Shown: positions 48,647 through 60,566 of the stretch, piece by piece | Numbering within the stretch: the first letter of the stretch is position 1 | Layout: every line of letters begins with the position of its first letter | NCBI GenBank assembly: GCA_008477525.1 | Contig: SPDT01000005.1 | Span: 2,356,001 to 2,420,000 of the forward strand | Direction of reading: 5' to 3' | Length of the DNA stretch: 64,000 nt | Origin: Hypomyces perniciosus | Taxonomy: Eukaryota; Ascomycota; Sordariomycetes; Hypocreales; Hypocreaceae | The notes under the pieces: model-generated | Databases searched by the model: none | What the model was told of the DNA's origin: nothing | The model's input: the letters and a program-made list of their open reading frames with translations, nothing else | Program-made: the position numbers and the translations under genes

Positions 48647-49340
48647 ATGCACTTCACCACTCTCGCTGTCGCTACCCTCTCCGCTGTTGCCAGCGCTACG
48701 ACCATCCGTGTCGATGTTGGCAAAGATGGCTTGACCTTCCAGCCCGCCGATATCAAGGCTGATGTTGGTGATGTGCTGGAGTTCCACTACTACCCTCGCA
48801 ACCACTCTGTCGTTGCCGCCGACTTCGCCACTCCTTGCCAGCCCAAGGCTCAGGGCGGTTTCTTCTCCGGCTATGTTCCCGTTTCTGCTGGTGAAAGCGT
48901 GAGTCTTCCCTCGTCATATGTCGTGTATAGACTTCAAGACTGCTATATACATAACTCGCTAACACCCCCCATAGACCCAGGTCTTCCAGGTCACCGTCGC
49001 CGACACCAAGCCCATCTGGTTCTACTGCTCCCAGGCCACTCACTGCAAGGCTGGTATGGTTGGTTCCGTTAACGCCAACGCCAACAAGACCCTCGCCGCG
49101 TTTAAGGACGCTGCCTCCAAGGTCACCTCCATCTCCGCCCCTGCCAGTGTCTTCGGAGGCACCCTGAAGAGCAGCGGCTCCGCCCCCAGCACCTCCGGCG
49201 TCGCCAGCCCCAGCACCAGCGCCACCCGCACCGGTGGTCCCTCTGCCACCACCACTCCCAAATCCGGCGCTGCCTCTATCGGCTCCATGACCGGTCTCCT
49301 TGCCGCTGCCGTCGTCATGGCTGTTGGCATTGCCGCATAA
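48647..49340 (+). CDS. secreted GPI-anchored cupredoxin-like protein
   Basis: Two exons, 48647-48898 and 48975-49340, give 205 residues. A signal peptide (1 to about 17) precedes a plastocyanin/azurin-like domain (about 18-115). All four type 1 copper ligands appear present: H53 in RNHSVV, C102 in WFYCS, H107 and M112 in THCKAGM. A Ser/Thr/Pro/Gly-rich linker follows (about 130-180), then a hydrophobic tail (SIGSMTGLLAAAVVMAVGIA) typical of a GPI-anchor signal. Such extracellular serine-rich cupredoxins sit in fungal walls; their redox role is uncertain. The TATA box, the CA-rich leader and strong codon bias (C-ending codons) suggest high expression. Confidence 0.88.
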
Positions 49341-49615
49341 GCGTCCGGTATTTAGTATGTTGAGGCTGGGAAGTAATGGGTATATGGAAACTATTGTACG
49401 AAGGACTAACTTGATGTACGATGGTCTGCAAAAGTTAGCGATGATCCATGGGTCTGTCTGTATTTTATAATAATTCTATTCTTCCCTTTTTGGTCAATCG
49501 ATAAATAGATAGATGCTGTGGATGGCAATTCCCACAATTTCCTTTAAATGCAATCTTGATCAGGAAGTTCAAAGTGATAGCTTACAAATGAAAATCACTG
49601 TAGAAGACCTGGTAA

Positions 49616-51195
49616 TTATATCTTCTTGAGCTCCTCTTCAATCGTGGCCCACACTTGAGGCAACACACCCCCTCCTATCCAACAGTTCCCATCATGATCC
49701 TTACCCAGCACAATGAACCAACTAATTCTGGTGGCACTGGGATTCAGCGCCTGGAAGTGACTATACACCATAGTCCCTGACGGGTTGCTCCTCAACTCCA
49801 ACTTCTCGCCCTGGCGCAAAACCGCTGCACTAAAATCCGCTGCCTTAAAAGTCTCTGCTTTCGTCATGTTATTGATAACAATAGGCAAAGCATCCGTCTC
49901 TCCAAAGAACGGTTTCATTTCTTTCCCAGCCTCGTGCAATTTGCGCGTGGCTCGCAAATAGCTTAGAACCTGTTCTTTACTGCTCTGTTCGTGAAGATGG
50001 CGCCGATGAGTTAAGGCGATTTGCCCTACCGATCCTTTTGATATCTCAGGGGGCAAGAACGCGTACGTGACTAGTACCATGTTCTGGATGTAAACGCCTT
50101 CCGGCTTGAGAAGCGACTGAAGACGGAATCGAGCATTAAGAGCACTCAGGACAGTCACTCGCCGCGTCTTGGGCTCTGACGACATGGCCATTCGAGTAGC
50201 CCACGCAGCCAGCACATCAGCTTCGCTGACGAAGGACTTCTCTGCGCCGCTGCCACTTTCAGCGGCCTCTTCTTGGGCTCGGTCGCGAATCTTGTCCAAT
50301 GTGTCTTTGGGAAGGAAGAGGATCCGCGTCTCCACGACTGGGCTCCGAATCGCGTCCTTGGCAAACCGGCAGAGGAACATGGCCAAGTTCACCCCCTTGA
50401 GGCGCATTTTCTCAATAACGAGTTCTTCCTGCTTCCCTCCATTCTGGATCTTCGGGTCTGCGGCGTCCCACAACACGTCTGTCCGCGCGCCGAGTACTGA
50501 GGGGACTTCGTCCTCCCTCCCGGCCAGAACGAGCGACCAGGCGTGAAGCAACGCCTGCTGTCCGAAGGCATCCATCAATGTATGAGGCCATGCAAGTCCC
50601 ACAATCGTCGCATCGTTGAAGGAAATGACGTGCAGGGATAGCTGCGGTGCATCTCGGCGTATCCATTCCTCAATGGTCGCAGGTATGTCCGCCTCAACTA
50701 TCAGATCATGAAAGCCAGGAGGTTTAGGTTGGATGGAAGGCCCAACGGTTGGCTTCGGGAGACGAGATGCCACCGGGTGTTCGTCAATGCCCATTTCGAG
50801 AACAGTGTGGGAAAATGCCACAGCTGGTCTCTCGACTGTGAACTTCTTCGGAACATGGATCTCGAGCTTTCCATCGCCCTGAAGTACACTTTAGCATTCC
50901 ATTCAGTTACATCCACAGAAGAAGCATTAGCCTTCTGGTGTTATCTTCTCCATACCTTGAGACGCAGCCGGCCGCCAAGTTTCTTCCAGTCCCCAATCTC
51001 CAGAAGCCTTGAGAGAGCATCATGTAGCTTGTTGGCATCAAGGACATCATTGAATCGCATTGTCCATGCTAAGATGAATTTGCGGGCATCCTCGGTGCCG
51101 TCTAGCATGTGTACGGGGTAGACGTCATCTTCCAGAACAGCAGCAGAAGACGGCTTCCGCTCAGATGATCCAAGGAGTCCGCGTAGCACTGCCAT
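49616..51195 (-). CDS. HXXXD-type acyltransferase
   Basis: Exon 1 is 51195-50956 and exon 2 is 50878-49616, giving 500 residues. It belongs to the transferase family that includes plant BAHD enzymes and fungal trichothecene 3-O-acetyltransferase-like proteins, which move an acyl group from CoA to an alcohol or amine. The active-site motif HTLMD has H179 and D183, in WPHTLMDAFGQQALL. The two-lobed architecture is indicated by a second conserved stretch, ADVLAAWATRMAM, and a C-terminal segment INNMTKAETFKAADF. The usual plant DFGWG motif is not seen. No other secondary-metabolism genes flank it, so its substrate is open. It starts 406 bases from the divergent DUS4 start. Confidence 0.85.
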
Positions 51196-51601
51196 GATAA
51201 TGATCGAATTAGTGGCTATTCAGCAATACTATCATTGGCTTACCCGATGAGATATCTCCAGAACCTTACACAACACAGACAATTCTCGCCCTTTTAAGGG
51301 ATGGAGGTCTGATTCCTTTCATGGTCTCGTTGACTGGGAGACTGTGTGACATTCCTCGTTCCAAGACATAATACCTTCTGTATCCATCTAAATCAAATGG
51401 TTGACTCTGTTTTGACTGAGACTGTTTTGTTTATTCAAGGTGGAATGAATGAGTTCAGACAACTACTGTACTAAGGAAGGCTAGTGGGGCAAAAAGGAAT
51501 GATCTCAAAACACACTCCCCACCTCATACTTTCACAAGACACACATATTTCCTACGCTTATTGTTGGCTCTCAGCCGCCTCCACAAGCGTTAAGGGAGAA
51601 C
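51196..51601. other. divergent promoter region acyltransferase / DUS4
   Basis: 406 bases between two start codons. No gene or repeat element seen. Confidence 0.55.
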
Positions 51602-53025
51602 ATGGGGTCTCTCGGCCGAGAGGAGGCTATGCCTTCACCACAGTAAGTCCTTTGAGTGACTCGGACGGCAAATGGCTATGGAAAAATTTCGATCTCTAGG
51701 GTAGGTCACTGACTCACGCACGTCTTAGTCCTCTCAAGATCTTTGATGCTGCGAAGAAGCAAGACAAGTTCATCTATGCGTGTGCGCCCATGGTGCGCTA
51801 TAGCAAGGTAATTATGAGCGAGCTCTGCATGCGGTCATGAGACTGACTCGGAATCTTGAGCTTGCCTTTCGCCAAACCGTTCACAAATATGGCGTTGACT
51901 TGTGCTGGACACCCATGATCCTGGCCAAGGAATTCAACAGGAATCAATTCGCCAGAGACAGTGGTATGTTGCTTCTATGAACAAACAAGACTCCAAGGGC
52001 AAGGATACAAACTTGTAATAGACCTCACAATCTCAACCCAGGGCCACCAGCCTCCCACCATCGTCCAATTTGGCGCAAATGTCCCCCAGGAACTCGCCCG
52101 CGCATCTACCCTCGTGGCTCCCTATGTTGCCGGCGTGGACTTGAACTGCGGATGCCCTCAATCATGGGCTTGCGCGGAGACTCTTGGAGCCGCACTGATG
52201 GAGAAGAGAGAACTTGTGCGCGACATGGTGGTTGAGACAAGACAACGACTAGCCCAGGATGGCTGGGATGTGGGCAAAGATGAGCACGTGGACAGCCCAA
52301 AAGGACGGAGTGTGAGTGTAAAGATCAGAGTTCATGATGACTTGAGGTATTTCAGAATCCAACACCATACGGCCGTGCCTTATGCTAACACCTGTCCGTG
52401 TAGGAGGACGATGGACTTTTTGGACACAGTCATAGGTCACCCTCAGAACCGCCTTGTCGACTGGATCACAATACACCCAAGAACACGGCATACACCATCC
52501 ACCACTCCAATCAGAACAGAAGCCCTGGAAATCTTCACTACAAAATACGCCGGAACCCTTCCAATCCTATTATCCGGAGACGTCTTTGACCTCAGCTCCC
52601 TCCCCATTAAATCGCAAACACCACTAGATCTTGCAACCTTGACCCTCAAACCAGACCCGCCGCAAACTCCTCCATCCAACCATCTAGAACCTAGGCCAAG
52701 CAACACCAACCTCTCGGGCTTCATGTCCGCCCGCGGTCTCCTCGCCAACCCGGCTCTCTTCGCCGGTTACTCCGCGTGCCCCTGGGAAGCCGTCGAGACC
52801 TTCATGTGCAACGTGGCCCGCTGCCCGCTACCCCTGAAGCTCGTCGTACATCACATCCAGGAGATGTGCGGCCCTAGCATGGGTGACGATAAGTCGTCAT
52901 TACTGTCGAAGAAGGAAAGGTCAGGTCTTTGCGATATGACAAACATGGCGGAGCTGGTGGATTTCCTGGACGAAAAGATAGAGCAGCAGACGGGTCAGGC
53001 GGGTGGACTCAGGAGGAATTTATGA
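51602..53025 (+). CDS. DUS4: tRNA-dihydrouridine synthase 4
   Basis: Five exons, 51602-51642, 51729-51807, 51861-51963, 52022-52346 and 52404-53025, give 389 residues. This FMN enzyme reduces uridine to dihydrouridine in the tRNA D-loop (positions 20a/20b in yeast Dus4). Visible are the FMN-site strand YACAPMVRYSK, DLCWTPMILAKEF, IVQFGANVPQELA and DLNCGCPQSWACAE with the conserved Cys119, then VSVKIRVHDD and WITIHPRT. ILLSGDVFDL and GFMSARGLLANPALF bind the cofactor phosphate in the family. The region around 240-280 carries a Pro-rich insertion (DPPQTPPSNHLEPRPS). A shorter frame beginning at 51961 reads through the third intron and misses the N-terminal third. Confidence 0.9.
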
Positions 53026-53162
53026 CTGAACAATGAGAATGAATACCCAGAAAAAGTCGAAAACGCAAGGCTTACATGCATTATGTGTGACATGACTTCA
53101 TGATTTCACCATCAGCAGCTATCTTCAACGTCAGACACCTCTGGCTCTTCATATCCTTACAA

Positions 53163-55770
53163 TCATAGACCACCCAATATGCTCTGTATACCCACTGATC
53201 CAGAGTCGTCCCGCTTCTGTACAAACGCCTTGAAATCCACCTTTGACAGCTTGCCCCTTCCAGCAGTCGATCCCGGCGCCAGCGTCCTTGACTTCTCCCG
53301 TAAAGCCTCCGGGCCAACAATAAATAACGAACCAATCTCCGTCAGCATCTCCACGGCGGTCTTGACGTCCTTAGTCAAAGGCCACTCCCTCAGTGTGGCG
53401 ACGTACTTGGCAATGTCCTGTGTAACCATAAGACCGCCCGTGGCATTGACCTGAAACTTTTTGAAATGGTCAAAGAGCATCTTGTGGATCACGAGCGCCA
53501 ATTCACTGAATAATTTCTCGGCGTTGTGGCCATCGATGGCTTGGGCAGCCTCTTTGCTCGCACGGGCAAGGAATGTGCAAATACTTAGACACGTCGAGGT
53601 TTGGAGGGACTCCAGTTCTCCATCCTTGGGTCTGAAATCTTGCTTCTTCTGGCTTCCCAGTGACTTGGTTACCCAATTTCCGATCACATCGATCGACACC
53701 TTCAAAATGGCATTGGTCTTCTTTTCAATGGAATCAATGGCCATCTTTTTCTGTGCCTCCATGCTCTTCCGCACCGTTGTGTTTGACTCGGCCAGGCGGA
53801 TGAGAACGATCGTAATGAATCGCTCCATGATGGCCGAAATTGTAACAGCAGGTCGCACGGATGGCATATACGACAGGCTAGGCTCGCTTTTCACATTCTC
53901 CAACATTGTGGCCTGACCGTGTGACGCGTCGAGCACAGTCTCGACATATACCTGGCCCATATTTGTGAGCAACAAATTGAGAAGGACGTTAACATCCTTT
54001 GGCGTTTCGATGCGAGATCCTAATTCTAGGGCCCTTTGAACACTCTCTGCCAACCATTTCAGCATCCTCTTTGCGTTTGCAACACTGAGTGTGCCATCCT
54101 CGTCTGATACCTCAATCTCATTCTTGTTATCTTCTTTATCTTGGAGTCCAGCAACCCGCAACATCATAGCCTTTTGGGTGGACGAGAGCTCCGATGATTC
54201 AAGTCGCTCCAGATACGCATCCTTGGCGGATTGAATGAGCTGCGTTCCTTGCTGAGCCAAGGAAGCCATAAAACCAGTTGGCGCCTTCTTTCGCCGCGAG
54301 TGGTAGATACTAAATTTGAAGAGTAGCGAGCCATACATTTCTTCAAGGCTCTTCTTTTCGCGCTCAATGTACACGCTTCCCACTAGATACGGAACAAAGA
54401 GGTCATCCAGCTGTTGATCCAATGCCTGGGAGATCTGAGCCGAGCAAGGCTCTGGATGCTCTGTCAGACCATGTATCTTCAAGTCTTCAACCAAGGCACT
54501 AATGTAGCTTCGCGATGAGTGTAGCGATCTCAGGAAGGCCAAGGCGGAAACCGTTTCGGCCTTGTCGAGCACCTTCTCGAGTCGTTGCTGAATCGACTGT
54601 TGGAAGACTCGCTGAATAAACTTGATAAGTACCGTTTCGTAGTATGGGAACGCTTGCTTGATGATGAATGATTCCTCCTGCATGACGATCTTGACTTCGT
54701 CGACAAGCGACTGCAGGCTCGGTTCAACCCCTGGAGGGTCTGAGTCGGGGTCTGCCAAAACCTCCCACATCTCGCCGTCAGCCGTCACCTCGTCACTCAT
54801 CAATTGATCTCGGTCAATGAAGAACTGGTGCTGGTTCACAAAGACTGCAATGACGCTAGCGCCCCTGTTGAAGTCATACAGCACCTTTGCGCATTCCATC
54901 ATATCATCAAAATTCTGCCGCTTGTAGCTGTTGTTGAACTGCTGTAATAGATCCTGTTCCAACGTCTCGCTGAATTTCTCGAGAATTTCACGAGTGTTGT
55001 GTGTTTTATTCGTGGGCGTTGCGGCATTGGTAGGGCTGCCCCGATGTCCATTTGTATGTCCCCAGGAGCTTGGATCCAATTGCTGGCTGATCCTCATCAG
55101 TTGTCGAGCAATGACAGCGCATCGCACCTTGTTCTCAGCGCCGCCTTGTCGTCTAATATCTTCGAGAGAGGAAAGGAGTCCGGTTTCACTGACTTCCGTC
55201 CAACATTGTATCAAGAAGATGGCATCCAGCGCCCTTCTCCGCTTCTTGTCCAACTCATCTAGCTTCTCTCCGATCTGCACAGCGACATTCCCCCCACTAT
55301 CGGTCTTGTCGCCAGTATCGTTTCCGGTGGTGCTGCCGGCATTGAGAGAAACGTCGAGAGCCTCGAATGAGCCCATGGTCTCGTCGAGCTTGCGACCGAG
55401 AGTGTCGAGTGTCTGATCATGTTGGATCTCGGCGCGGCGCACTTGCGAAAGAAGCTCTGATTCTTTTTCCTGGAGTTCATCTTCCAGGACGGCGAGTTGC
55501 GATAGAGCATCTAGAGGTCGGGTTAGTGCCACCGAAGCTTCTCGTCCGTGATTGGGGCGGCATTGTACTTTCGAAGGTCCTGATCAGAGGCTTCGGGTCA
55601 AATGTCGATGGCTGGGAGGGACCTGAGCGACGATTGGTGGGAACAGCATTCTCTGCGAGGCTGTCGACAAAATCTCGAACGATAAAGTCTTTGCTGGAGA
55701 AGTCCTCCAGGGTGAAGTTTGGGCCCTTTGGAAAGATGCTCTTGGGCCCCCCTACGCTGGATCGGTCCAT
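53163..55770 (-). CDS. SEC10: exocyst complex component Sec10
   Basis: Exon 1 is 55770-55569 and exon 2 is 55510-53163, giving 849 residues. Sec10 is a CATCHR-type tether in the exocyst, acting on secretory vesicles at the hyphal tip. Conserved parts: NFTLEDFSSKDFIVRDFVDSL near residue 20, FDPKPLIRTFENALSQL assembled across the intron, DDMMECAKVLYDFNRGASVI, FVNQHQFFIDRDQLM, PYYETVLIKFIQRVFQQSIQ and AFLRSLHSSRSYISALVEDL. A coiled coil covers about 68-115. The rest is helical-bundle-like. Its 3' end lies 137 bases from the convergent DUS4 stop, and its start faces NUS1 across 528 bases. Confidence 0.93.
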
Positions 55771-56298
55771 GGTTGACAGGCAGCTAGACGAAGACACATC
55801 AGCGGGCTACATGTGTCTCGTAGTTGGCGACTATCGCCGCGCTCGCTGATCAGCGATCTGACAAGCCAATTCGTTGCGTCGCGTCGTGTCGTGTTGATGG
55901 CACTCCAGCTCATGGGTAAGATCATCCCCATCAGGCAACTGTCTGAGCCCCGCTACGCCACACTCGGCAACGTCTCAAGCTGCGCCACACATGCGTTCAT
56001 AACCACATGTTTCTGGCCACTCCCGTGCCTCGTAACCCATACGCCGAGCTCTCTTGTGGATACAACCACCAAACCGATCGCATCGCCTCAACCACTTCCG
56101 CCAGCTTTTTGATGGTTGGACACGTTGCCACCCTCTTGTGCCGAATCCCTCCTATAAGGGCGGCTTCTGCCACTACTACAGATCTACCTGTTTCATCTAG
56201 ACCGACTGAATCTGCATAACGACAATAGCTTCAACAGCGTTTCCTTTCAGTTGCTATACCTCCGTCAGTCAGCCTCCCGAGGCTGCAACATCCTCACC
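55771..56298. other. divergent promoter region SEC10 / NUS1
   Basis: 528 bases between two start codons, pyrimidine-rich near NUS1. No gene seen. Confidence 0.55.
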
Positions 56299-57395
56299 AT
56301 GCCTATGTCACTTCGAGACCTCAATGCGTATAGAGCGGACGAGAGAAAGAACCACGATCTCCTTACCGAGCAACAGAGGCAGTCCATATTCAAGGTATGG
56401 TCATGCTCCCACCCCACGGCTGCTCTTCTCTGAATCCTGACACTTTGAAGGCTTCTCTTCCCAACCCCAACGATGGACCAAGCACCGCAAGCAAACCGGG
56501 GCAGCCACAGCGTAGGTCTCGACTCGGAGTTAGACGCTTCATAAAGAACCAGATCTACGTTTTTGTGTTCGCTGCCATGCATGGGATTTTCTCGCTGTAC
56601 ATTAGGACTCGGCAGGCCTGGAACCTTGTATGCTACCAGATGTCATCCGTCCTCTATTATCACCATGCGACTCCCCAATACATACGACGGGATGTGATGG
56701 GCTTAAATAAAAAGCCCAATCATCTCAGTGCTGTTTTGAAAACCGAATCGAACCACAGGGTGAAGGCAGACCTTGATCGATTGATAGAGGAGACAGCTGA
56801 GCTTGCCGCATGGTGCGCTTGCGCCGAGATCCCTATGCTCTCAATATATGAGAAGACAGGTACGCTCTTCCCATCTCGACATTGTTTTATTTTCACAAAT
56901 GCTAACAGAATGCAAGGGATACTGAAGAAGCATATGCCTCGGGTCTACGAGGCTGTTATGCAGAAGTTCACGTTTTACTTCGGGGCAGAGCACCCGGCGC
57001 TTTCTGTAACATCGCCTCATAAGGATGATTTCCCTTCCTTAAGTCTCGACGAAAATAAGCACGGCCACCTGAAGCTTCATTTGATCTCTTACCAAGACGG
57101 AAGAGAATCTATTGTTGATCTTACGAGGACACTCGCGGACATGTCACAAAGGGGCAAGATTTCACCCCGGGACATCTCCCTGGAGCTGGTCGATGCCGAG
57201 CTATCAGAAGGCATCATGTCCGAGCCCGATTTGCTGATTCTCTTCACCCCTTACGTTGAGCTGTCGGGCTACCCCCCTTGGCAAATCCGTCTGGGTGAGA
57301 TCTTTTGCTTGCAAGACAACGAGACGTTTGGCTATCAGGTTTTCTTGAAGGCTCTTCGGAACTATGCTGGTGCGCAGTTTCGACGTGGCAGGTAA
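56299..57395 (+). CDS. NUS1: cis-prenyltransferase subunit NUS1
   Basis: Three exons, 56299-56394, 56451-56859 and 56917-57395, give 327 residues. NUS1 (Nogo-B receptor homologue) is the non-catalytic partner of the dehydrodolichyl diphosphate synthase in the ER membrane and makes dolichol for glycosylation, the pathway that also uses ALG12 in this window. One membrane segment (about 66-83, IYVFVFAAMHGIFSLY) follows a basic stretch. The C-terminus has SGYPPWQIRLGEIF, YQVFLKALRNYAGAQF and the terminal RRGR, which carries the RxG motif needed for activity in this family. The second intron is 57 nt with no stop codon, so an unspliced form would read through; family alignment (YEKTG then ILKK) favours splicing. 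Confidence 0.88.
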
Positions 57396-57451
57396 ATTCA
57401 TGCAATACCTTTGAGAGGTTCTATGATAGGGGCGAAAGTTTTGCGTTTATA

Positions 57452-58544
57452 TCACCGCGGAGGCTTCCATACCACCATGGCACGACTTATCTTATCCCAG
57501 CGATAAACGGGACCACTTCCAACATTATAGTTATAATAATTTTCAGTTCCCTCTTTGATTATGGCTCTCCTGAACGTTATGTTGATTCTCCCACCATCTT
57601 CTTGGTTCTTGCCAGTTCTTTTAGGGACGGAATGGAGCCAGTTGGATTGTGTCTTCCCTCGCATGAGAACCATGTCGCCATTCCCTAGCGGGAACTTCAA
57701 CGTCTTTGCATCGGCACCTGCGATCGGCTTGTGTTTCATCAGAAAATCTCGTCGAGCCCCGAGTGAAAACGAGGCGATGGCAGGGTCCGGACCCAAAAAT
57801 CGTTCATCATCGCTGTGAAAAGTAATACTGTCTGAGCATGAAGCGTAATAGTTGACAAGACAGAAATTGAATTTGCAGCCTGTAGCAGCCTCCGTAGACT
57901 GCCGAAGATCGTCGAGGCACTTGGGTATAGGTCGAGGCGGATACTTGTCGTATCGCCGATCTGACAATACCTTCATGTCTGTCTTGGCGTCTACAACAAG
58001 GCCGCTTTCATTGAACTTGGAAGTTTCGTCGAGGCCAAAAACCGTGGTCCATCTATTTACCATGGATCAATTGCGTGCTTTAAATAAACTGTAAACTAGT
58101 ACGATGCCTCATTCTTACCTTGGCGTGTGAACCTGGGTCTCTATACCCCCTCGTTTGATCGTGTATTCCACTCTATAAAATGGCATTTCCAAGCGCAGAA
58201 ACTCAAAAAGCTGCCGGGCAAGATACCCTGGGATGTAGGGCTCGAAGTAGAGTAAGTCGAGATCTGGCTCATTATTGATTACTCTGCCGGGTCGAGCTGG
58301 GAGGGACGGCAATTCCTTGCTTATAGCAGACGGCAAGCCAGCAATGGGGTATGCATAGTGTGGATGATGTGATTTTGGGACCTACATAAGGGTCCATGAT
58401 TAATCACTCGTCTTTGAGGTGTCAACCAAAACTCAGCAGTCTTACAACCTCGCCATCTCCTGTGTCATTGGTTTCATTAGTATTGTTGCAGACCCTTTTT
58501 GGGGCTGAACTGAAGAAAGAGTCTAGGGTTCGCTTTTGAGACAT
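57452..58544 (-). CDS. AlkB-like 2-oxoglutarate/Fe(II) dioxygenase
   Basis: Three exons, 58544-58446, 58381-58119 and 58052-57452, give 320 residues. Oxidative demethylation of 1-methyladenine and 3-methylcytosine in DNA is the known role of ALKBH2/3-type members. The N-terminal exon begins MSQKRTLDSFFSSAPKR, a PIP-box-like motif plus basic patch. Then HPHYAYPIAGLPSAI and EPDLDLLYFEPYIPG, as in other fungal AlkB proteins. The iron site is H200 and D202 in TFHSDDE and H261 in WLHSVPKR; GRINITFRR supplies the 2-oxoglutarate-binding Arg. The first intron was placed because the frame beginning near 58336 has no ATG upstream of the conserved part. It converges on NUS1, 56 bases apart. Confidence 0.88.
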
Positions 58545-58950
58545 GACATTCGAGAAACCCGAGCCCGGTTATCGAGATGATCACATCAATTAAACGTGTT
58601 GCTCATGGCTTGCCGGAACATAAAAGAAAAACAATGCCGCCTTTTCAGGAGTCGTGACATCACAGTTCAGCCTTGTGCTCCTGAGCTTGCGCCACACAGA
58701 CTTCACCATCATTCCCGTTCTGCGACTGTGGCGGTGCAGGTACAATGGGAAGTACTCCGCACGCAAAATTTCACCCTCAGCCTCGCGACCCTTGTCTCTC
58801 TCTCTCAGTGAGTCTAAACCACGCGATACCTCACAAGCCAAGCGTCGATATGGAGGTTAGTCAGGGGTCACTCCCTTATTTTCCGCAGAAAATTACGTAT
58901 GGATTTCTAATGGGAACACTGCCAAGCAAAAGGAGAAAACTGAACTAGAA
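58545..58950. other. divergent promoter region AlkB / TRM5
   Basis: 406 bases between two start codons. Short frames only. Confidence 0.55.
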
Positions 58951-60566
58951 ATGAACCTGTTCCGAGCCCCTGCCGCTGCCAGGGCGGCCAAGACGCTGGA
59001 CAGATCGCTCTTTGCAAGGACGCTGCCAACAGCGGCAGCTTCAGTGAGAGATAACAGGCTCATTTCCAAGTATCGCAGGCAGCTTGAGAAGACGAAGGAA
59101 GTGTTTTCGCTAGACAAATTTGATCTTTGCGCCGCGGATCCTGACCCTGTTCTTGCGGCACAGGGGAAGAAATGTCTTGTTCTAAAACCGCATATCAAAC
59201 CAGATGGTGAATTTTTTCTCACCCTGGCTTAATGGGGACCCAAATTGTGAGAATGGTGGGACTAACAATCGCTCGCAGCACCGGAAACATGGAGTTCAGT
59301 TTTACAAGAAGCCTCGAAAACAGGAGACTTGAAAGTTGTCCCTTATGATGTGAACATCGGATATGACTTGTGGACTTATCGTACGAGAACTTCAACCATT
59401 GCTATTTATCCTTGTCCAAATATATTGACATAAGGGAACAGTTGATGTTATGAGATCGATTCTCCCAGAAGATCTACACGGAGAAATACCCGTCGGCTTC
59501 AACACGGCCGGCCATGTTGGTAAGCCAGGCCGTGTAAGTTGAGAAGATACATACGAGCTAACCACATCCTAGCACACCTCAATATCAGGGGACAGTATCT
59601 GCCATACAAAAAGATCATTGCTGAGGTTATAATGGACAAAAACCCCAGCATACGAACTGTCATCAACAAGACAGACAACGTTGGCACGGAGTCTGAGTTC
59701 AGGACATTTAGCTACGAGGTGCTTGCCGGGCCGGATGACTTGCTCGTTGAAGTTAGCGAGGCTGGTTGCGTATTCAAGTTTGACTACTCCAAGGTCTACT
59801 GGAATACGAAGCTCGGCACTGAGCACCAACGGATCACTGCTTTGTTTAAGCCAGGAGAGGTTGCCGTTGATGTGATGGCGGGTATTGGACCGTTTGCCGC
59901 TCCGGCTGGCAAGAAAGGCGTTTTTGTTTGGGCAAACGACAAGAACCCAGAGAGTTACAAGTATCTGAGCGAGATTATCAAGAGGAACAAGGTAGACACT
60001 TGCTGAACAGCAATAAGTCTGATATTTGGCAATGAGACTAACCTGGACAGGTTTCGGAATTTGTTAAGCCATTCAACTACGACGGACACGACTTCATTAA
60101 GAAAGCGGCAGATCTCGTTTTGGAAGCATCCCAACATGGAGATTGTGCCTTGATCCCCCAAAAGGTATCAAGAAATGTACCTGGTCCTCGCCCTGAACCC
60201 ATCCGCGTTCCGGTCCCTCCTACAGTCTCTCACTTCGTCATGAACCTCCCAGCTTCGGCCATTGAGTTCCTGCACAACTACCGCGGCCTATACGAAGGCC
60301 ACGAAAAGCTCTTTACCCCCCACACGGAGACCAAGCTATCAATGATTCACGTCCACTGCTTCGCTGTCAAGGCTGACGATGCAACACCCTTGGATGATAT
60401 CTGTCAACGCATCCACAAGGAGATTGGTGTCCTATTAACACCTGGAGATGCAGAAAAGGAAGGGCATGTCCTTATCCACGAGGTCCGGGATGTCGCCCCC
60501 GCGAAACGAATGTTCTGTGCAAGCTTCCGACTCCCACCCGAGGTCGCCTTTGCTCCAAGATCCTAA
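58951..60566 (+). CDS. TRM5: tRNA (guanine-37-N1)-methyltransferase
   Basis: Five exons, 58951-59206, 59279-59380, 59442-59519, 59573-59991 and 60051-60566, give 456 residues. Trm5 methylates G37 next to the anticodon with S-adenosylmethionine and so prevents frameshifting. Motifs: [18 protein letters not shown] assembled across an intron, [17 protein letters not shown], the SAM-binding [17 protein letters not shown] starting at D245, and [10 protein letters not shown] at N350. The N-terminus ([16 protein letters not shown] then LFART) is Arg- and Ala-rich with few acidic residues and could be a mitochondrial targeting sequence, as Trm5 acts in both compartments in yeast. All four junctions keep the frame. 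Confidence 0.94.

Noticed and set aside
56397..57395. NUS1 as a two-exon gene reading through 56860-56916
   Set aside because: Splice signals and the family pattern YEKTG-ILKK favour an intron; kept only as a possible retained form.
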